In this document: piece by piece, positions 42,203 through 50,893 of the stretch | Numbering within the stretch: the stretch's first letter is position 1 | Layout: the number at the start of each line of letters is the position of its first letter | Assembly: GCA_024226515.1 (NCBI GenBank) | Contig: JAAELQ010000265.1 | Location: 1 to 64,000, forward strand | Reading direction: 5' to 3' | DNA from: a bacterium | GTDB lineage: Bacteria; Acidobacteriota; Polarisedimenticolia; Polarisedimenticolales; Polarisedimenticolaceae | Length of the DNA stretch: 64,000 nucleotides | Position numbers and translations under genes: made by a program | The notes under the pieces: model-generated | What the model was told of the DNA's origin: nothing | What the model saw: the letters and a program-made list of their open reading frames with translations, nothing else | Database searches by the model: none

Positions 42203-43776
42203 GCGGATTGTGACTGCGCCCGGCGTACGACCTTCTCGATCCACGGTCGCTCGAGGTAGCGGTCCACGGCCCGTTCGTCGATTGCGCGCGCGGTGCGCAG
42301 GAACTCCTCGGCCCGTAGGGTGTCGTCCCTCAGGTAGGCCACGATCGCCATGCCGAGATACGGTTCGTAGCGTGACCCGTCCATGCGCCGAGCCGCGATG
42401 AAGCTGTCCTCGGCGTTGTTCAGCCGCGCGTCCGGGTCGTGACGCCAGGTCGCGAGGCGCGTGAACCAGCGGCCGAACCCGATGCGGCGCCGGAAGACCC
42501 TCGAGCGATCGCCCCAGCCGAGCAATCGCGCGGCCTCCGTCCGCTCGGGGAACGTCAGCCGCTCCTCGGGCACCGCGTACGCCGCAGCGATCTCGCGCGC
42601 GATCGACGTCGCGATCAGCTCGTAGCCTCTGGCATTCGGATGGTGGCCGTCGACCATCAGGTTGAATCCGATCCGGCCCCCGGGAGCCTCCTGCCGCAGA
42701 ACCGCCACGGCATCCACCACCCGCGCCCGGCCGGATGCGCCGAGCTCGCGGATGAACTCGTTCTGCGCCGTCGTCGCCCGCATCGGCATGCCGTCGTGAT
42801 CGACCGCGTCCGCGAACGATTGTCGGGCCTCGTCGAGCCGGCCCTGCGATTCGAGCACCTGGCCGAGACGGAAGTGCGCCTCGGCGAACTCGGGGCAGAT
42901 CTCGAGCGCCCGGCCGTAGCGCTCGGCGGCCGTTACGAGGTCTCCACCGGCCCGCGAACGTTCGCCGTCCTGCATCAACTCGTGAAACGCGGCCTGTTCT
43001 TCGTCGCGGCCGCAGAAGATCGAACGGTTCGGCTCCCAGTCGGCGTAGTTCCCGGCGACGGTCGAGACGACGACGGGGATCCCGGCCTCGTTCGACCAGT
43101 CCGTCATCCGACCGAGCCGCGCGCGATAGTCGTCGACGACGGCGGCGTATCCGTCCCGATCGAACAGCGGCTCGTCGAAGAACCGCCGCTCGTCGATCTC
43201 CAGACGGTACGAGCTCGTTCGATCGAGCAGCTCGCGCACGAGAGCCGAGCGCGCGGCCAGCCGGCCCGCGGGGCCGCCGTACGAGCGCGAGAACAACACA
43301 CCGTCCTTGGGGTTGTGGTACCGGAGGAACTCGTTGTGCCCGCTGTAGATCACGCAGATGTCGGGGTGGAAGCGCTCGCGCGCGTCGAGAATCGTCTTCA
43401 GCCGCGCGTAGTTGAACTGCAGGTCCTTGGCGTCCGTCGCCACGCGCAGCGCGCGAACCGGACGCCCGTCGATCTCGGGTCCCAGCACGTGGCCGATCAG
43501 ACGAATGAAGCTGCGGCTGGCCATCGTCGACCCGCCGAAGTAGTAGATGTTGAACGTCTGCGCCGTGAGCGGGTCGTCGCCGGCGAGTTCGTCGAGCAGG
43601 CGTCCTGCGTCGACGGGCCGGACCTCCGCAGTGACCCCGGGACGACCTCCGCCGTCAGCGGCCGTCGGTCGAAGAGCGCGGACTGCAACTTCCAGCGCCA
43701 CGAGGGTCAGCGCCGTGGTCATCACGGCCAGACCGACCTTCGCGAGGAGGCCCTTCCGGTTGTCTGCACCTGCCAT
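42193..43776 (-). CDS. SGNH/GDSL hydrolase-like protein with inserted TPRs
   Basis: 527 residues with one N-terminal membrane helix (LLAKVGLAVMTTALTLVALEVAVRAL). The hydrolase blocks are IYYFGGSTMASRSF (nucleophile Ser), YSGHNEFLRY (Gly-Asn block) and DGHHPNARGYELIA (the Asp-x-x-His block). TPR-like helices (ERYGRALEICPEFAEAHFRLG, DEARQSFADAV) lie between the second and last blocks. A helical C-terminal region follows. It is probably a membrane-tethered esterase or acyl-hydrolase facing the periplasm. Start ATG 43776; the ribosome site is weak. Confidence 0.75.
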   Translation of the reverse strand: MAGADNRKGLLAKVGLAVMTTALTLVALEVAVRALRPTAADGGGRPGVTAEVRPVDAGRLLDELAGDDPLTAQTFNIYYFGGSTMASRSFIRLIGHVLGPEIDGRPVRALRVATDAKDLQFNYARLKTILDARERFHPDICVIYSGHNEFLRYHNPKDGVLFSRSYGGPAGRLAARSALVRELLDRTSSYRLEIDERRFFDEPLFDRDGYAAVVDDYRARLGRMTDWSNEAGIPVVVSTVAGNYADWEPNRSIFCGRDEEQAAFHELMQDGERSRAGGDLVTAAERYGRALEICPEFAEAHFRLGQVLESQGRLDEARQSFADAVDHDGMPMRATTAQNEFIRELGASGRARVVDAVAVLRQEAPGGRIGFNLMVDGHHPNARGYELIATSIAREIAAAYAVPEERLTFPERTEAARLLGWGDRSRVFRRRIGFGRWFTRLATWRHDPDARLNNAEDSFIAARRMDGSRYEPYLGMAIVAYLRDDTLRAEEFLRTARAIDERAVDRYLERPWIEKVVRRAQSQSAQR

Positions 43777-43808
43777 GCAGGAAACTTGGGTCCGGCCCGC
43801 GCCGCGCG

Positions 43809-45884
43809 CTACTGCGGCGTCGGATCGGCGGCGAGCAACTCGCGGGGGTCGATACTGGGGTCGACGGCGACGAAGTGTCGCTCGGCCGAGGCGATCGGCT
43901 CGCCCTTCTTCTTCCGCCGCAGTTCGATCGAGTACGTGAACTCTCCCGAATTCATCGTGTTCGGCGGAATCGTGTCCCGGTTGACGATGCAGCGCTCGCC
44001 GTTCTGGAACTCGATCGTCGCCTGCGGGAACTCGACCGAGTTCTCGCCGGACAGGCTCCGACGCAGGATGAACGACTGCGAGCCCTTGCCCTTGTCGCGA
44101 CACAGGAGAGCGAGCGCGATGTTCGTCCGGGTCGGATCGGCGTAGTCCGCTGCCGACGAGACGCTGAGCAGGCCCGAGTGCGTGCGGCGTACTTCGCCGT
44201 CGCGCAGGAAGGCGGCCTCCGCTCCGCGGACGATCGCGATGGGCCGTGCGATGGCGACGGTCTCCGAGCTGTCGGGGAAACTCCCCGCGAGCTGGCCGCG
44301 CACGATGCGATCCTCCGTGCGCTCGTGAGCCACGACGATGATCTCGTAGGGCCCGTGATCGAACTCGAGCTCGGCCTCGAACACGACCGGCACGCCCGCC
44401 TCGGAGACCTCGATGCGGCCCGACTTCTGCTGGCGCACCTTGCCCCGGGCGACGACCGACAGGCCGATGTCCCACACCGCCCCGGGCAGCGGCGACCCGC
44501 CGACCCCGGCCTGGAACAGCGCCGAGTAGTGACCGTCTTCGAAGCCGGTGGGGACGATCGACGCCTTGACCGTGCTCGTCGAGGTGCCCGAGTCGGGCGT
44601 GACGAACGCGGCGAGCAGTCGCGCCGTCTGGCGCTTGCTCCGGCTCTCGAAGATGATCTGACCGCGCGCGTCGATCTTGATTCGCTTGTCGGGGTTCTTC
44701 AGCTCGACGCGCAGTGCCATGAGCTCGTCCTCCATGAGCCCTTTCGGGCGCTGAAAGCTGAGCAGGTACATGCAGCGCAGGTCCTCCTCGACCGTCTCGG
44801 CGACGCGCTGAACGCCCGCCATCCGGTCGGTTCCGAGGAACGACTCTCCGCCGGTCTCGGCGGCCAACGACTGTAGCGTCGTCCGGGCGTCCCGGTCGCG
44901 CGTGCTGGATTCCGCCGTGAGCCCCTCGCCGAAGATGGTGTGGAAGCGGATCCCCTTTGCCGCCGCCTCTTCGTTGACCATGTCGAAGCCGTGCGCCGCC
45001 CCGAACGCATCGTTCTCCATCGCGGCGATGCGGCTGTCGGACAAGGCGCTGGCGCCGAAGATGTCGCGGTAGTGCCCGCCGGCGCGTTTGCGCATCCGGT
45101 CCGCGAAGTAGAACACGGCCTTCGGCGGGTCGACCCCGGCGATGGTCTGCAGAGCGATCACCAGGCGGTCCTGTGCCTTGCGCGCGCGGAGCACCTCCGC
45201 CTTCTGGTATTGACGTGCGACCATCATCGCGCGATCCGTACCGTCGTTCCTCAGCGTGCGATTGATGTCATCGATCGCGTAGTCCTCGGCCGTCGCGTCG
45301 GGGACCCACTGCCTGCCGTCCGGGTGCTTGTCTCCGTCGAGGACGCCCAGCGCGGAGAGGATCTCGGCCTGGTCGTCGGTCAGCCCCGTGAACGCCTTGA
45401 GGTCCTTGCCGTTGGAGAACAGGATGCCGCGGTTGCCGTCGCGGATCAGCCGCCGGATCAGCTCCTCGGCCATGAAGATCGCGTTCGCCCGGCCGCGCTG
45501 GGTCAGGTGCTGCTGGTCGATGAAGAAGATGAAGCTCACCTTCGGACGCGTCACCGGCTCGTCCGCTCCGGTCGTCTCCGCGTCGCCGGCATCGTCTTCT
45601 TCCGGCAGCGGCATGGGGCACAGGTTGTCGACGGTGAACTCGTCGATCGGCTTGCTGCCCACGACCAGCGCGAAGTCCTCGCGCGTCAACGCCGAGATCG
45701 CGTCCGCCGGTCCGTGGACCGACACGTCGACCTGTGTGATGCGCGATTGCGTCTGCTCGACCAGGCCGATGTCGCGCGGCTCGTCGCGTTCCGGCGCGGA
45801 GGACTCCTGCGCCGCCGCGGGGAGCGCTCCCCAGAAATGAGTCGAAACAACGAGGATCAACAGGGTCGTGAAGAGCGGTCTCAT
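43809..45884 (-). CDS. Exported VWFA-related domain protein (Acidobacteria type)
   Basis: 691 residues with a signal peptide (LFTTLLILVVSTHFWGALPAAA). The first 130 residues follow the VWFA-related pattern: ITQVDVSVHGPADAISALTREDFALVVGSKPI, then VSFIFFIDQQHLTQRGR, a metal-ion-site-like start in which the usual DxSxS motif is changed to DQQHL. A typical later mark is LQSLAAETGGESFL followed by VEEDLRCMYLLSF. The second half is beta-rich. The family was first defined in Acidobacteria and its role is unknown. ATG 45884 follows GGAGATACCGC. The DUF169 gene on the same strand starts upstream of it and ends 28 bp before this start. Confidence 0.85.
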   Translation of the reverse strand: MRPLFTTLLILVVSTHFWGALPAAAQESSAPERDEPRDIGLVEQTQSRITQVDVSVHGPADAISALTREDFALVVGSKPIDEFTVDNLCPMPLPEEDDAGDAETTGADEPVTRPKVSFIFFIDQQHLTQRGRANAIFMAEELIRRLIRDGNRGILFSNGKDLKAFTGLTDDQAEILSALGVLDGDKHPDGRQWVPDATAEDYAIDDINRTLRNDGTDRAMMVARQYQKAEVLRARKAQDRLVIALQTIAGVDPPKAVFYFADRMRKRAGGHYRDIFGASALSDSRIAAMENDAFGAAHGFDMVNEEAAAKGIRFHTIFGEGLTAESSTRDRDARTTLQSLAAETGGESFLGTDRMAGVQRVAETVEEDLRCMYLLSFQRPKGLMEDELMALRVELKNPDKRIKIDARGQIIFESRSKRQTARLLAAFVTPDSGTSTSTVKASIVPTGFEDGHYSALFQAGVGGSPLPGAVWDIGLSVVARGKVRQQKSGRIEVSEAGVPVVFEAELEFDHGPYEIIVVAHERTEDRIVRGQLAGSFPDSSETVAIARPIAIVRGAEAAFLRDGEVRRTHSGLLSVSSAADYADPTRTNIALALLCRDKGKGSQSFILRRSLSGENSVEFPQATIEFQNGERCIVNRDTIPPNTMNSGEFTYSIELRRKKKGEPIASAERHFVAVDPSIDPRELLAADPTPQ

Positions 45885-45912
45885 GCGGTATCTCCGCGGT
45901 CAGCAGGGTTGT

Positions 45913-46665
45913 TCAGCCGAGTCGGTCGAGCGACTCCGCGACCGTCGGCCGTTCTCCCGACTCGACGTCCTCGCGGCGCTTCGAGTGAAAAACCGAGAGC
46001 ATCTTGTTGGCGCCGGAGAAGCGTTCGATCTGGTCGCAGTAGCTGTCGAGCTTGTTCGCCGGGAGCGCCCACAATGCGGTGTCGTCCGAGAGGTCGTCGA
46101 GGTAGGCGCGTGCGCCGCAACAGCCGAGGCTCAGCGCGGCGCGACCCTGGTTGAGGACCTGCGGGATCGCGGCGCACGCCGGACGGCCCATTGCCGGTGC
46201 CGTATCGGCGTCGACTCGTTCGATCGCCTCGGCCAGGACGAGTCCCTGTCGCGAGTCGCAAAACAACAGGACGATCTGGGCCGGAACGGGAAGACCCGCC
46301 AGCGGCCCGTACAGGACGTACTTCGCCGGCTCGCGCATCACCGGAATCGCGGCAACCTCTTCCTCCGTGACGTAGTCCAGACCCATCATCGCCTGCAGCG
46401 ACGCCTGCAACTCTTCGGACTGCGACGCCGGAGCGTCGGCGATGCCGTGCGTGTGAACCCCGATCGAGCACAGCGCATGATCCGCGGCCGAGGTGGCGAA
46501 GACGCGCTTGGCGGCCAGCTCCCAGAAGCGGCATCCGGCGGGGACGGTGCCGTCGAACGCCGGAACCCCCGCCGGAACGTCGTCGGCGAAGGCGATCGCG
46601 ATGGCAGGAGTTTCGAGGCTCAGTGCCTGGGTCAGGCGACCCGCTTGGACTCGTGGATCGGACAT
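45913..46665 (-). CDS. DUF169 family protein
   Basis: 250 residues, cytoplasmic. LSLETPAIAIAF, the cysteine-containing VPAGCRFWELAAKRVFATSAADHALCSIGVHTHG, PAQIVLLFCDSRQGL and SLGCCGARAYL match DUF169 proteins, which often carry several conserved cysteines. Function is unknown. ATG 46665 has AAGGAAGGGAAG upstream. The VWFA-related gene starts 28 bp downstream on the same strand, so the two may share a transcript. Confidence 0.82.
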   Translation of the reverse strand: MSDPRVQAGRLTQALSLETPAIAIAFADDVPAGVPAFDGTVPAGCRFWELAAKRVFATSAADHALCSIGVHTHGIADAPASQSEELQASLQAMMGLDYVTEEEVAAIPVMREPAKYVLYGPLAGLPVPAQIVLLFCDSRQGLVLAEAIERVDADTAPAMGRPACAAIPQVLNQGRAALSLGCCGARAYLDDLSDDTALWALPANKLDSYCDQIERFSGANKMLSVFHSKRREDVESGERPTVAESLDRLG

Positions 46666-46756
46666 CGTCTTCCCTTCCTTGCGGTCGCGCTATCAACGAG
46701 CGCGCGCCGGCGGCGCGTTGCGATGGCCGGATAGTCTACTAGTTCCTCGGCAGAAA

Positions 46757-47746
46757 TCAGGGGCAAGCACCGGCCGAGGCGGTGATGCCCGCCTCGCGCT
46801 CTCCGACCTGAGAGTCGAACACTGTGTCGAAGCCCGCGCCGGTAACGTCGTTCGCCCGCACCAGGAACCACCAGACCCGGTCCGGCTCGGGTGGAGCAGG
46901 CTGAACGATCGAGGTCCCGCCAACACCGTCCGCGAGGCAGTCCGTCGTGGCCGGCGCGAAGTCGCCCGCGCTGGAGCGCAGCGTCTGCAGGTCGCCGCGC
47001 ACGACGTCGTAGCCGGAGGCCCCGTCGATCGAACACCACTCGAGCGTGTCGATCGTGACCCGCATCGATTGCGCCGGTGTGGTCGCCAGACCCGAGACGG
47101 CGTTGCCGCTGAGGACGCTGTCGCAATGCTCGATCAGCTCCGCGTCGTTCTGCAGCGCGCCCAGGTTCTCGATTCGCCCCGTGTGGATCATCGTGCCGGA
47201 GTTGACGAGGTTGCCGGTCGGCGAGATGTCCAGGCTGCCGAAGTTGGCGAACAGCCGGCCCGGGATGTTGAAGTAGTTGCCGCCGAGGTCGATGTGGCCG
47301 TGGTTGATCATCGGGGCGTTGTTCTCGAGGTGCAGCTCGAACTCGATCGAGCCCGACGACTCATTGGTCAGTCCGCCGAAGTTGTACATGAAGTGGCTGA
47401 AGAACTCGCCGCGGTTGATCGTCGTGCCGTCCCAGTTGTTGACCAGATCGCTCGTGCTGTCGACGAAGCCGTGGATCAGCAACAGGCCGCGATTCTCGAG
47501 CAGACCTTCGTTGGTCAGCGTGCCGACGACGTCGACGGTTGCCGCGTCGATCAGCAGCCACTCCTGCTCCTGGACGATCGCGTCGTCGATACGGCACGTA
47601 CTCGTCGCCGCGTTCCACGTGCCGAAGGCCGGACAATCGCCACCGTCGGGCAGTGTGCCGTCGATGCGGTGCGTTGCCGCCTGCGCAACGCAGCCGGCAA
47701 GAAAGATTGCTATCAACGCCGGGCCGAGTCGAGAGCGGAGCGTCAT
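46757..47746 (-). CDS. Lipoprotein with a beta-helix-like body and shared C-terminal module
   Basis: 329 residues starting at ATG 47746, with GAGGGGG upstream. The lipobox FLAGC lies near residue 19. A body of repeated short strands of beta-solenoid type follows (TLTNEGLLENRGLLLIHG, GGLTNESSGSIEF, LFANFGSLDIS). The last 102 residues are the module shared with three other exported proteins here: LEWCSIDGASGYDVVRGDL, a spacer, then WWFLVRANDVTGAGFD and a terminal Cys-Pro. No catalytic motif is visible. Confidence 0.75.
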   Translation of the reverse strand: MTLRSRLGPALIAIFLAGCVAQAATHRIDGTLPDGGDCPAFGTWNAATSTCRIDDAIVQEQEWLLIDAATVDVVGTLTNEGLLENRGLLLIHGFVDSTSDLVNNWDGTTINRGEFFSHFMYNFGGLTNESSGSIEFELHLENNAPMINHGHIDLGGNYFNIPGRLFANFGSLDISPTGNLVNSGTMIHTGRIENLGALQNDAELIEHCDSVLSGNAVSGLATTPAQSMRVTIDTLEWCSIDGASGYDVVRGDLQTLRSSAGDFAPATTDCLADGVGGTSIVQPAPPEPDRVWWFLVRANDVTGAGFDTVFDSQVGEREAGITASAGACP

Positions 47747-47846
47747 CGGAGTACCCCCTCGACCCGATTGAACCATCTCCCGGCGGGCGAGACAACACCA
47801 GGCCGGTGTAAACTGACGGCTAGGCGATTCACGCCGGGAGGAGCTC

Positions 47847-49097
47847 ATGTCGACGTCAAGAGTCTTGGTCGCGGTCGCGCTGTGTCTGGGGTTGATCGCA
47901 GCGTCGGCGCCCGTCGACGCCGGTCCGTTCGACAGGCTGAAGAAGAAGACCGAGAAGATCCTGACCGACAAGGTGGAGGACGAGGTCACCAAGGCGGTCG
48001 AGTGTGCGGTCGGCGACAAGAAGTGCATCGACAAGGCCAAGAAAGACGGCAAGGAGGTCGTGCTCGTCGACGACGAGGGCAACCCCGTCGAGAACGGCGC
48101 GGAGCCGAAGACTCCCGCCGACGGTCCCGCGCCCGGTGGTAAGCCCGGCGAGGGGGTCTGGCGCAACTACGACTACACGCCGGGGCGCGACGTGTGGAAG
48201 CACATCGTCTTCGACGACGAACGCATCGGGCGCTTCCCCGCGCGGCAGCTCGAGTTCGTCAAGGGCAACATGCAGATCGTGGAAAAGGACGGGAGGCGTG
48301 TGCTCGAGGTGGCGGAGGACGGCCACTTTCGCGTGCATCTCGACGAGGCTCTTCCGGACGGTTTCACGCTGGAGTTCATGCTGCAGACGGGTACGGCGAA
48401 CATGATCACCTACGTCTACTTCGACACGCCCGAGACGAGCCACAGTAGGTACGAGCATCACTACCTGCAGTTTTACAAGAGCGCCGGAATCAGTCTGCAG
48501 GGCAACTTCGTCTCGCACCTCGGAAACCAGCCGTTCACCGAGGGCATGCAGCACGTCAAGCTGCAGTCCGACGGCGAGTACGCGATCCTCTACGTCGGCA
48601 ACGAGCGCGTGGCCAACGTCCCCAACGCGAAGTTCGCGCGAAGCAAGGTCATCGAGTTTCGGGTCAGCGCCAACACGAGGTTTCGCAGCTACATCAGCGA
48701 CATCAGCGTCGCGGTCGGCCTCGACAGGCTGTACGACGCACTGATGGACAGCGGTTCGTTCACCACGCGCGGGATCTACTTCGACGTTGACAGCGACCGG
48801 CTGCGCGGCGAGTCGACTCCCACGCTGATGGACATCGAGGACACGCTGAAGCGTCACGCTGAGCTGAAGATCCGCATCGAGGGGCACACGGACAGCACGG
48901 GAGATGACGCACACAACCAGGGTTTGTCCGAGCGCCGCGCCCGGGCGGTCGTCGACTATCTGAAGGCACAGGGGATCGACGGCGACCGCCTGCAGGCGGT
49001 GGGACTCGGCGAGGCGCAGCCGACGGCGGACAATGCGACCCCGGCCGGGCGACAGCAGAACCGGCGCGTGGTGATCGCGCTGCAGCAAGCGGGCTAG
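47847..49097 (+). CDS. OmpA-family outer-membrane/peptidoglycan-binding protein
   Basis: 416 residues with a signal peptide (VLVAVALCLGLIAASAPVDA). A lysine-rich helical segment with two cysteines (27-70) is followed by an acidic Pro/Gly linker and a beta-rich domain (about 105-290) resembling a jelly-roll. Residues about 305-415 are a full OmpA peptidoglycan-binding domain: IYFDVDSDRL, IRIEGHTDSTGDDAHNQGLSERRA and GLGEAQP. It probably ties an extracytoplasmic carbohydrate- or protein-binding domain to the cell wall. Good ribosome site GGGAGGAG. The carbonic anhydrase-like gene follows eight bases after its stop. Confidence 0.85.
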   Translation: MSTSRVLVAVALCLGLIAASAPVDAGPFDRLKKKTEKILTDKVEDEVTKAVECAVGDKKCIDKAKKDGKEVVLVDDEGNPVENGAEPKTPADGPAPGGKPGEGVWRNYDYTPGRDVWKHIVFDDERIGRFPARQLEFVKGNMQIVEKDGRRVLEVAEDGHFRVHLDEALPDGFTLEFMLQTGTANMITYVYFDTPETSHSRYEHHYLQFYKSAGISLQGNFVSHLGNQPFTEGMQHVKLQSDGEYAILYVGNERVANVPNAKFARSKVIEFRVSANTRFRSYISDISVAVGLDRLYDALMDSGSFTTRGIYFDVDSDRLRGESTPTLMDIEDTLKRHAELKIRIEGHTDSTGDDAHNQGLSERRARAVVDYLKAQGIDGDRLQAVGLGEAQPTADNATPAGRQQNRRVVIALQQAG

Positions 49098-49105
49098 CGA
49101 ACCCC

Positions 49106-49618
49106 GTGATCGAGAGCTACGACGGACAACGTCCGACGATCGAGGAGACGGCCTACGTGCACTCCGCCGCTACCGTCATCGGTCGCGTCACGATCGGCGC
49201 CAAGTGCAGCATCTGGCCCCGCGCCGTGCTGCGCGGCGACGACAACCCGATCGCGGTCGGGTCGCAAACGAACATCCAGGACGGAGTGGTCGTGCACACC
49301 ACGGGTGGGCTGAGCACGACGGTCGTGGGTGATCGCGTCACGGTGGGGCACTCCGCGATCCTCCACGGCTGCCAGATCGGCGACGACACGCTGATCGGCA
49401 TGGGCGCCATCCTGCTCGACAACTGCAAGATCGCGCGCAACGTGATCGTCGGCGCCGGAACCGTGATCCCGATGAACAAGGAGATCCCCGAAGGTGTCCT
49501 GGTGCTCGGCAACCCGTTCAAGATCGTGCGCGAACTGACCGAGAAGGACCTGGGCTGGATCGACTATTCCTGGCGGCACTACGTCGAGCAGGGTGCCACG
49601 TACGCCGCCCGGGACTGA
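49106..49618 (+). CDS. Gamma-carbonic anhydrase family protein (left-handed beta-helix)
   Basis: 170 residues, GTG start at 49106. Hexapeptide repeats form the left-handed beta-helix. The metal ligands His64, His82 and His87 are all present (VVVHTTGG and VGHSAILHGC), with the five-residue spacing of the Cam enzyme, and Arg43/Asp45 and Gln58 are in the expected places. The acidic loop of the archaeal Cam with its proton-shuttle Glu is absent, as in the YrdA/CaiE-like branch, so real carbonic anhydrase activity is not certain. It lies eight bases after the OmpA gene, and its last 40 bases overlap the convergent ParA gene. Confidence 0.88.
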   Translation: MIESYDGQRPTIEETAYVHSAATVIGRVTIGAKCSIWPRAVLRGDDNPIAVGSQTNIQDGVVVHTTGGLSTTVVGDRVTVGHSAILHGCQIGDDTLIGMGAILLDNCKIARNVIVGAGTVIPMNKEIPEGVLVLGNPFKIVRELTEKDLGWIDYSWRHYVEQGATYAARD

Positions 49619-50406
49619 TCCGAGATCTCCGCGCCCTGCGCGCGATCCTCGATGGACTCGAACAGCCGGCGGAACTCCTGCGTCACCTTGTGCCTGGGTG
49701 CCAGATGCACCAGTGGGCGACATGCCTGGTGCGACTCGCGGATCTTGACCGACTGACTGAGCAGCGTGTCGAGCACCGGCAGCCCGTCCTCACGCAGCTC
49801 GTCCACCAGGCGGCGCGGCAGTCGAGCGCGTGGCTGGAACTGGTTGACCACGATCCCCTCGACTTCGAGCAGCAGCCGGTGGTCGTCGATGATCTCGCGC
49901 AGTCGGCCCAGGATCGCATCCAGCGCGCGTCGCGAGAACGCGTCGCAGTCGAACGGGATCAGGCAGCGGTCGGCGGCGATCAATGCCGAGAGCGTGAAGA
50001 AGTTCAGCGCCGGAGGCGTGTCGATGTAGATCGCGCGGAAGCGCCGCGTCTGTTTCAGCGCATCGCCCAGCAGGTTGATCTTGTAGCGCGACGCCAGTCG
50101 ACTCTCCAGCTCGGCCATCTCCGCCGCCGCGGGCATGACGTGCAGACCGGGATACGGCGTCTCGTGCACGAAGTCCTCGGCTGAGTGGCGGAACATGCGG
50201 ATCTGCAGCGCCTCGTCGAAGAACTCGCACAGCGTCGGCTGCGCCCGGAGTGCGTCGTCGCCCAGCAGGTAGTAGGTCGAGTTGGCCTGCGGGTCGAGAT
50301 CGATCAGCAGCGTAGGGATTCCGTGTGCGGCGCTCAGCGCGGCGAGATTGCAGGCGATGGTGGATTTGCCCACGCCGCCCTTCTGATTGAACACGACACG
50401 TCGCAA
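49579..50406 (-). CDS. Orphan ParA-family ATPase
   Basis: 275 residues when started at TTG 50406. This start puts RRVVFNQKGGVGKST at the very N-terminus, as in the family, and has GGGGGATCG upstream. The frame is open back to 50517 but gives only low-complexity Arg-rich sequence. The deviant Walker A KGGVGKST (9-16) and IDLDPQAN are ParA hallmarks, as is YIDTPPALNFFTLSALIAADR. No parB or parS-like sites lie alongside, so it more likely positions some protein or complex than segregates DNA. Confidence 0.85.
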   Translation of the reverse strand: MRRVVFNQKGGVGKSTIACNLAALSAAHGIPTLLIDLDPQANSTYYLLGDDALRAQPTLCEFFDEALQIRMFRHSAEDFVHETPYPGLHVMPAAAEMAELESRLASRYKINLLGDALKQTRRFRAIYIDTPPALNFFTLSALIAADRCLIPFDCDAFSRRALDAILGRLREIIDDHRLLLEVEGIVVNQFQPRARLPRRLVDELREDGLPVLDTLLSQSVKIRESHQACRPLVHLAPRHKVTQEFRRLFESIEDRAQGAEISDQSRAAYVAPCST

Positions 50407-50521
50407 TCGACGATCCCCCAGAATTCGTAGTCTATCCGTCCTGCCGCGGCGCCGGAACCGCCCGCGTGCCGTCAAAGCGTCCCGTGGGAGTCCGTTTCGC
50501 GCGAACCCCGGCCCCACCGCG

Positions 50522-50562
50522 CGGGACTACCGTATCGGTAGGGGCGGCACGCCGCCGTCCCG
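50522..50562 (+). promoter_or_regulatory. Possible three-way RNA fold in the GYD gene leader
   Basis: An outer stem CGGGA/TCCCG (50522-50526 and 50558-50562) encloses two hairpins: CTACCG-TAT-CGGTAG (50527-50541) and GGCGGC-AC-GCCGCC (50543-50556). The ATG of the GYD gene is 21 bases further. GC-rich DNA often shows such pairing by chance, so this is only a candidate. Confidence 0.3.
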
Positions 50563-50583
50563 GTTGACAGAAAGGGGTGCACG

Positions 50584-50886
50584 ATGCCGCTTTTCGTGTT
50601 GATGACCAAGCTGGCTCCGGAGTCGATGCACGACGCCAGCGGACGTCAGGCGATGGGCAAGGAATGGTTGAGCAAGGTCCGCGCGACCTGTCCCGAGGTC
50701 AAGTGGGTCGCGCACTACTCCCTGCTGGGTCCGTACGACTTCATGGACATCTACGAGTGTCCCGACGTCGAGACCGCGCACCGGGTCTCGCTGATCTCAC
50801 GCTCGGAGGGCGCGCTCAGCGCGGAGAGCTGGCCGGCCCTGCCGTACGATCAGTTCCTGGGGCAGCTGGAGCAGATCCAGCCCTGA
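50584..50886 (+). CDS. GYD domain protein
   Basis: 100 residues, cytoplasmic. The conserved YSLLGPYDFMDIYECPD stretch is the GYD signature; the family forms small ferredoxin-like dimers of unknown function. AAAGGGG lies before the ATG. The stop is eight bases from the stop of the convergent kinase gene. Confidence 0.82.
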   Translation: MPLFVLMTKLAPESMHDASGRQAMGKEWLSKVRATCPEVKWVAHYSLLGPYDFMDIYECPDVETAHRVSLISRSEGALSAESWPALPYDQFLGQLEQIQP

Positions 50887-50893
50887 CGCTTCG

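Noticed and set aside
50407..50517. N-terminal extension of the ParA gene
   Set aside because: Arg-rich filler; the family starts at RRVVFNQKGG and the TTG at 50406 has a ribosome site.
50564..50569. TTGACA as a -35 box for the GYD gene
   Set aside because: It lies about 14 bases before the start codon, too close for a -10 and leader.
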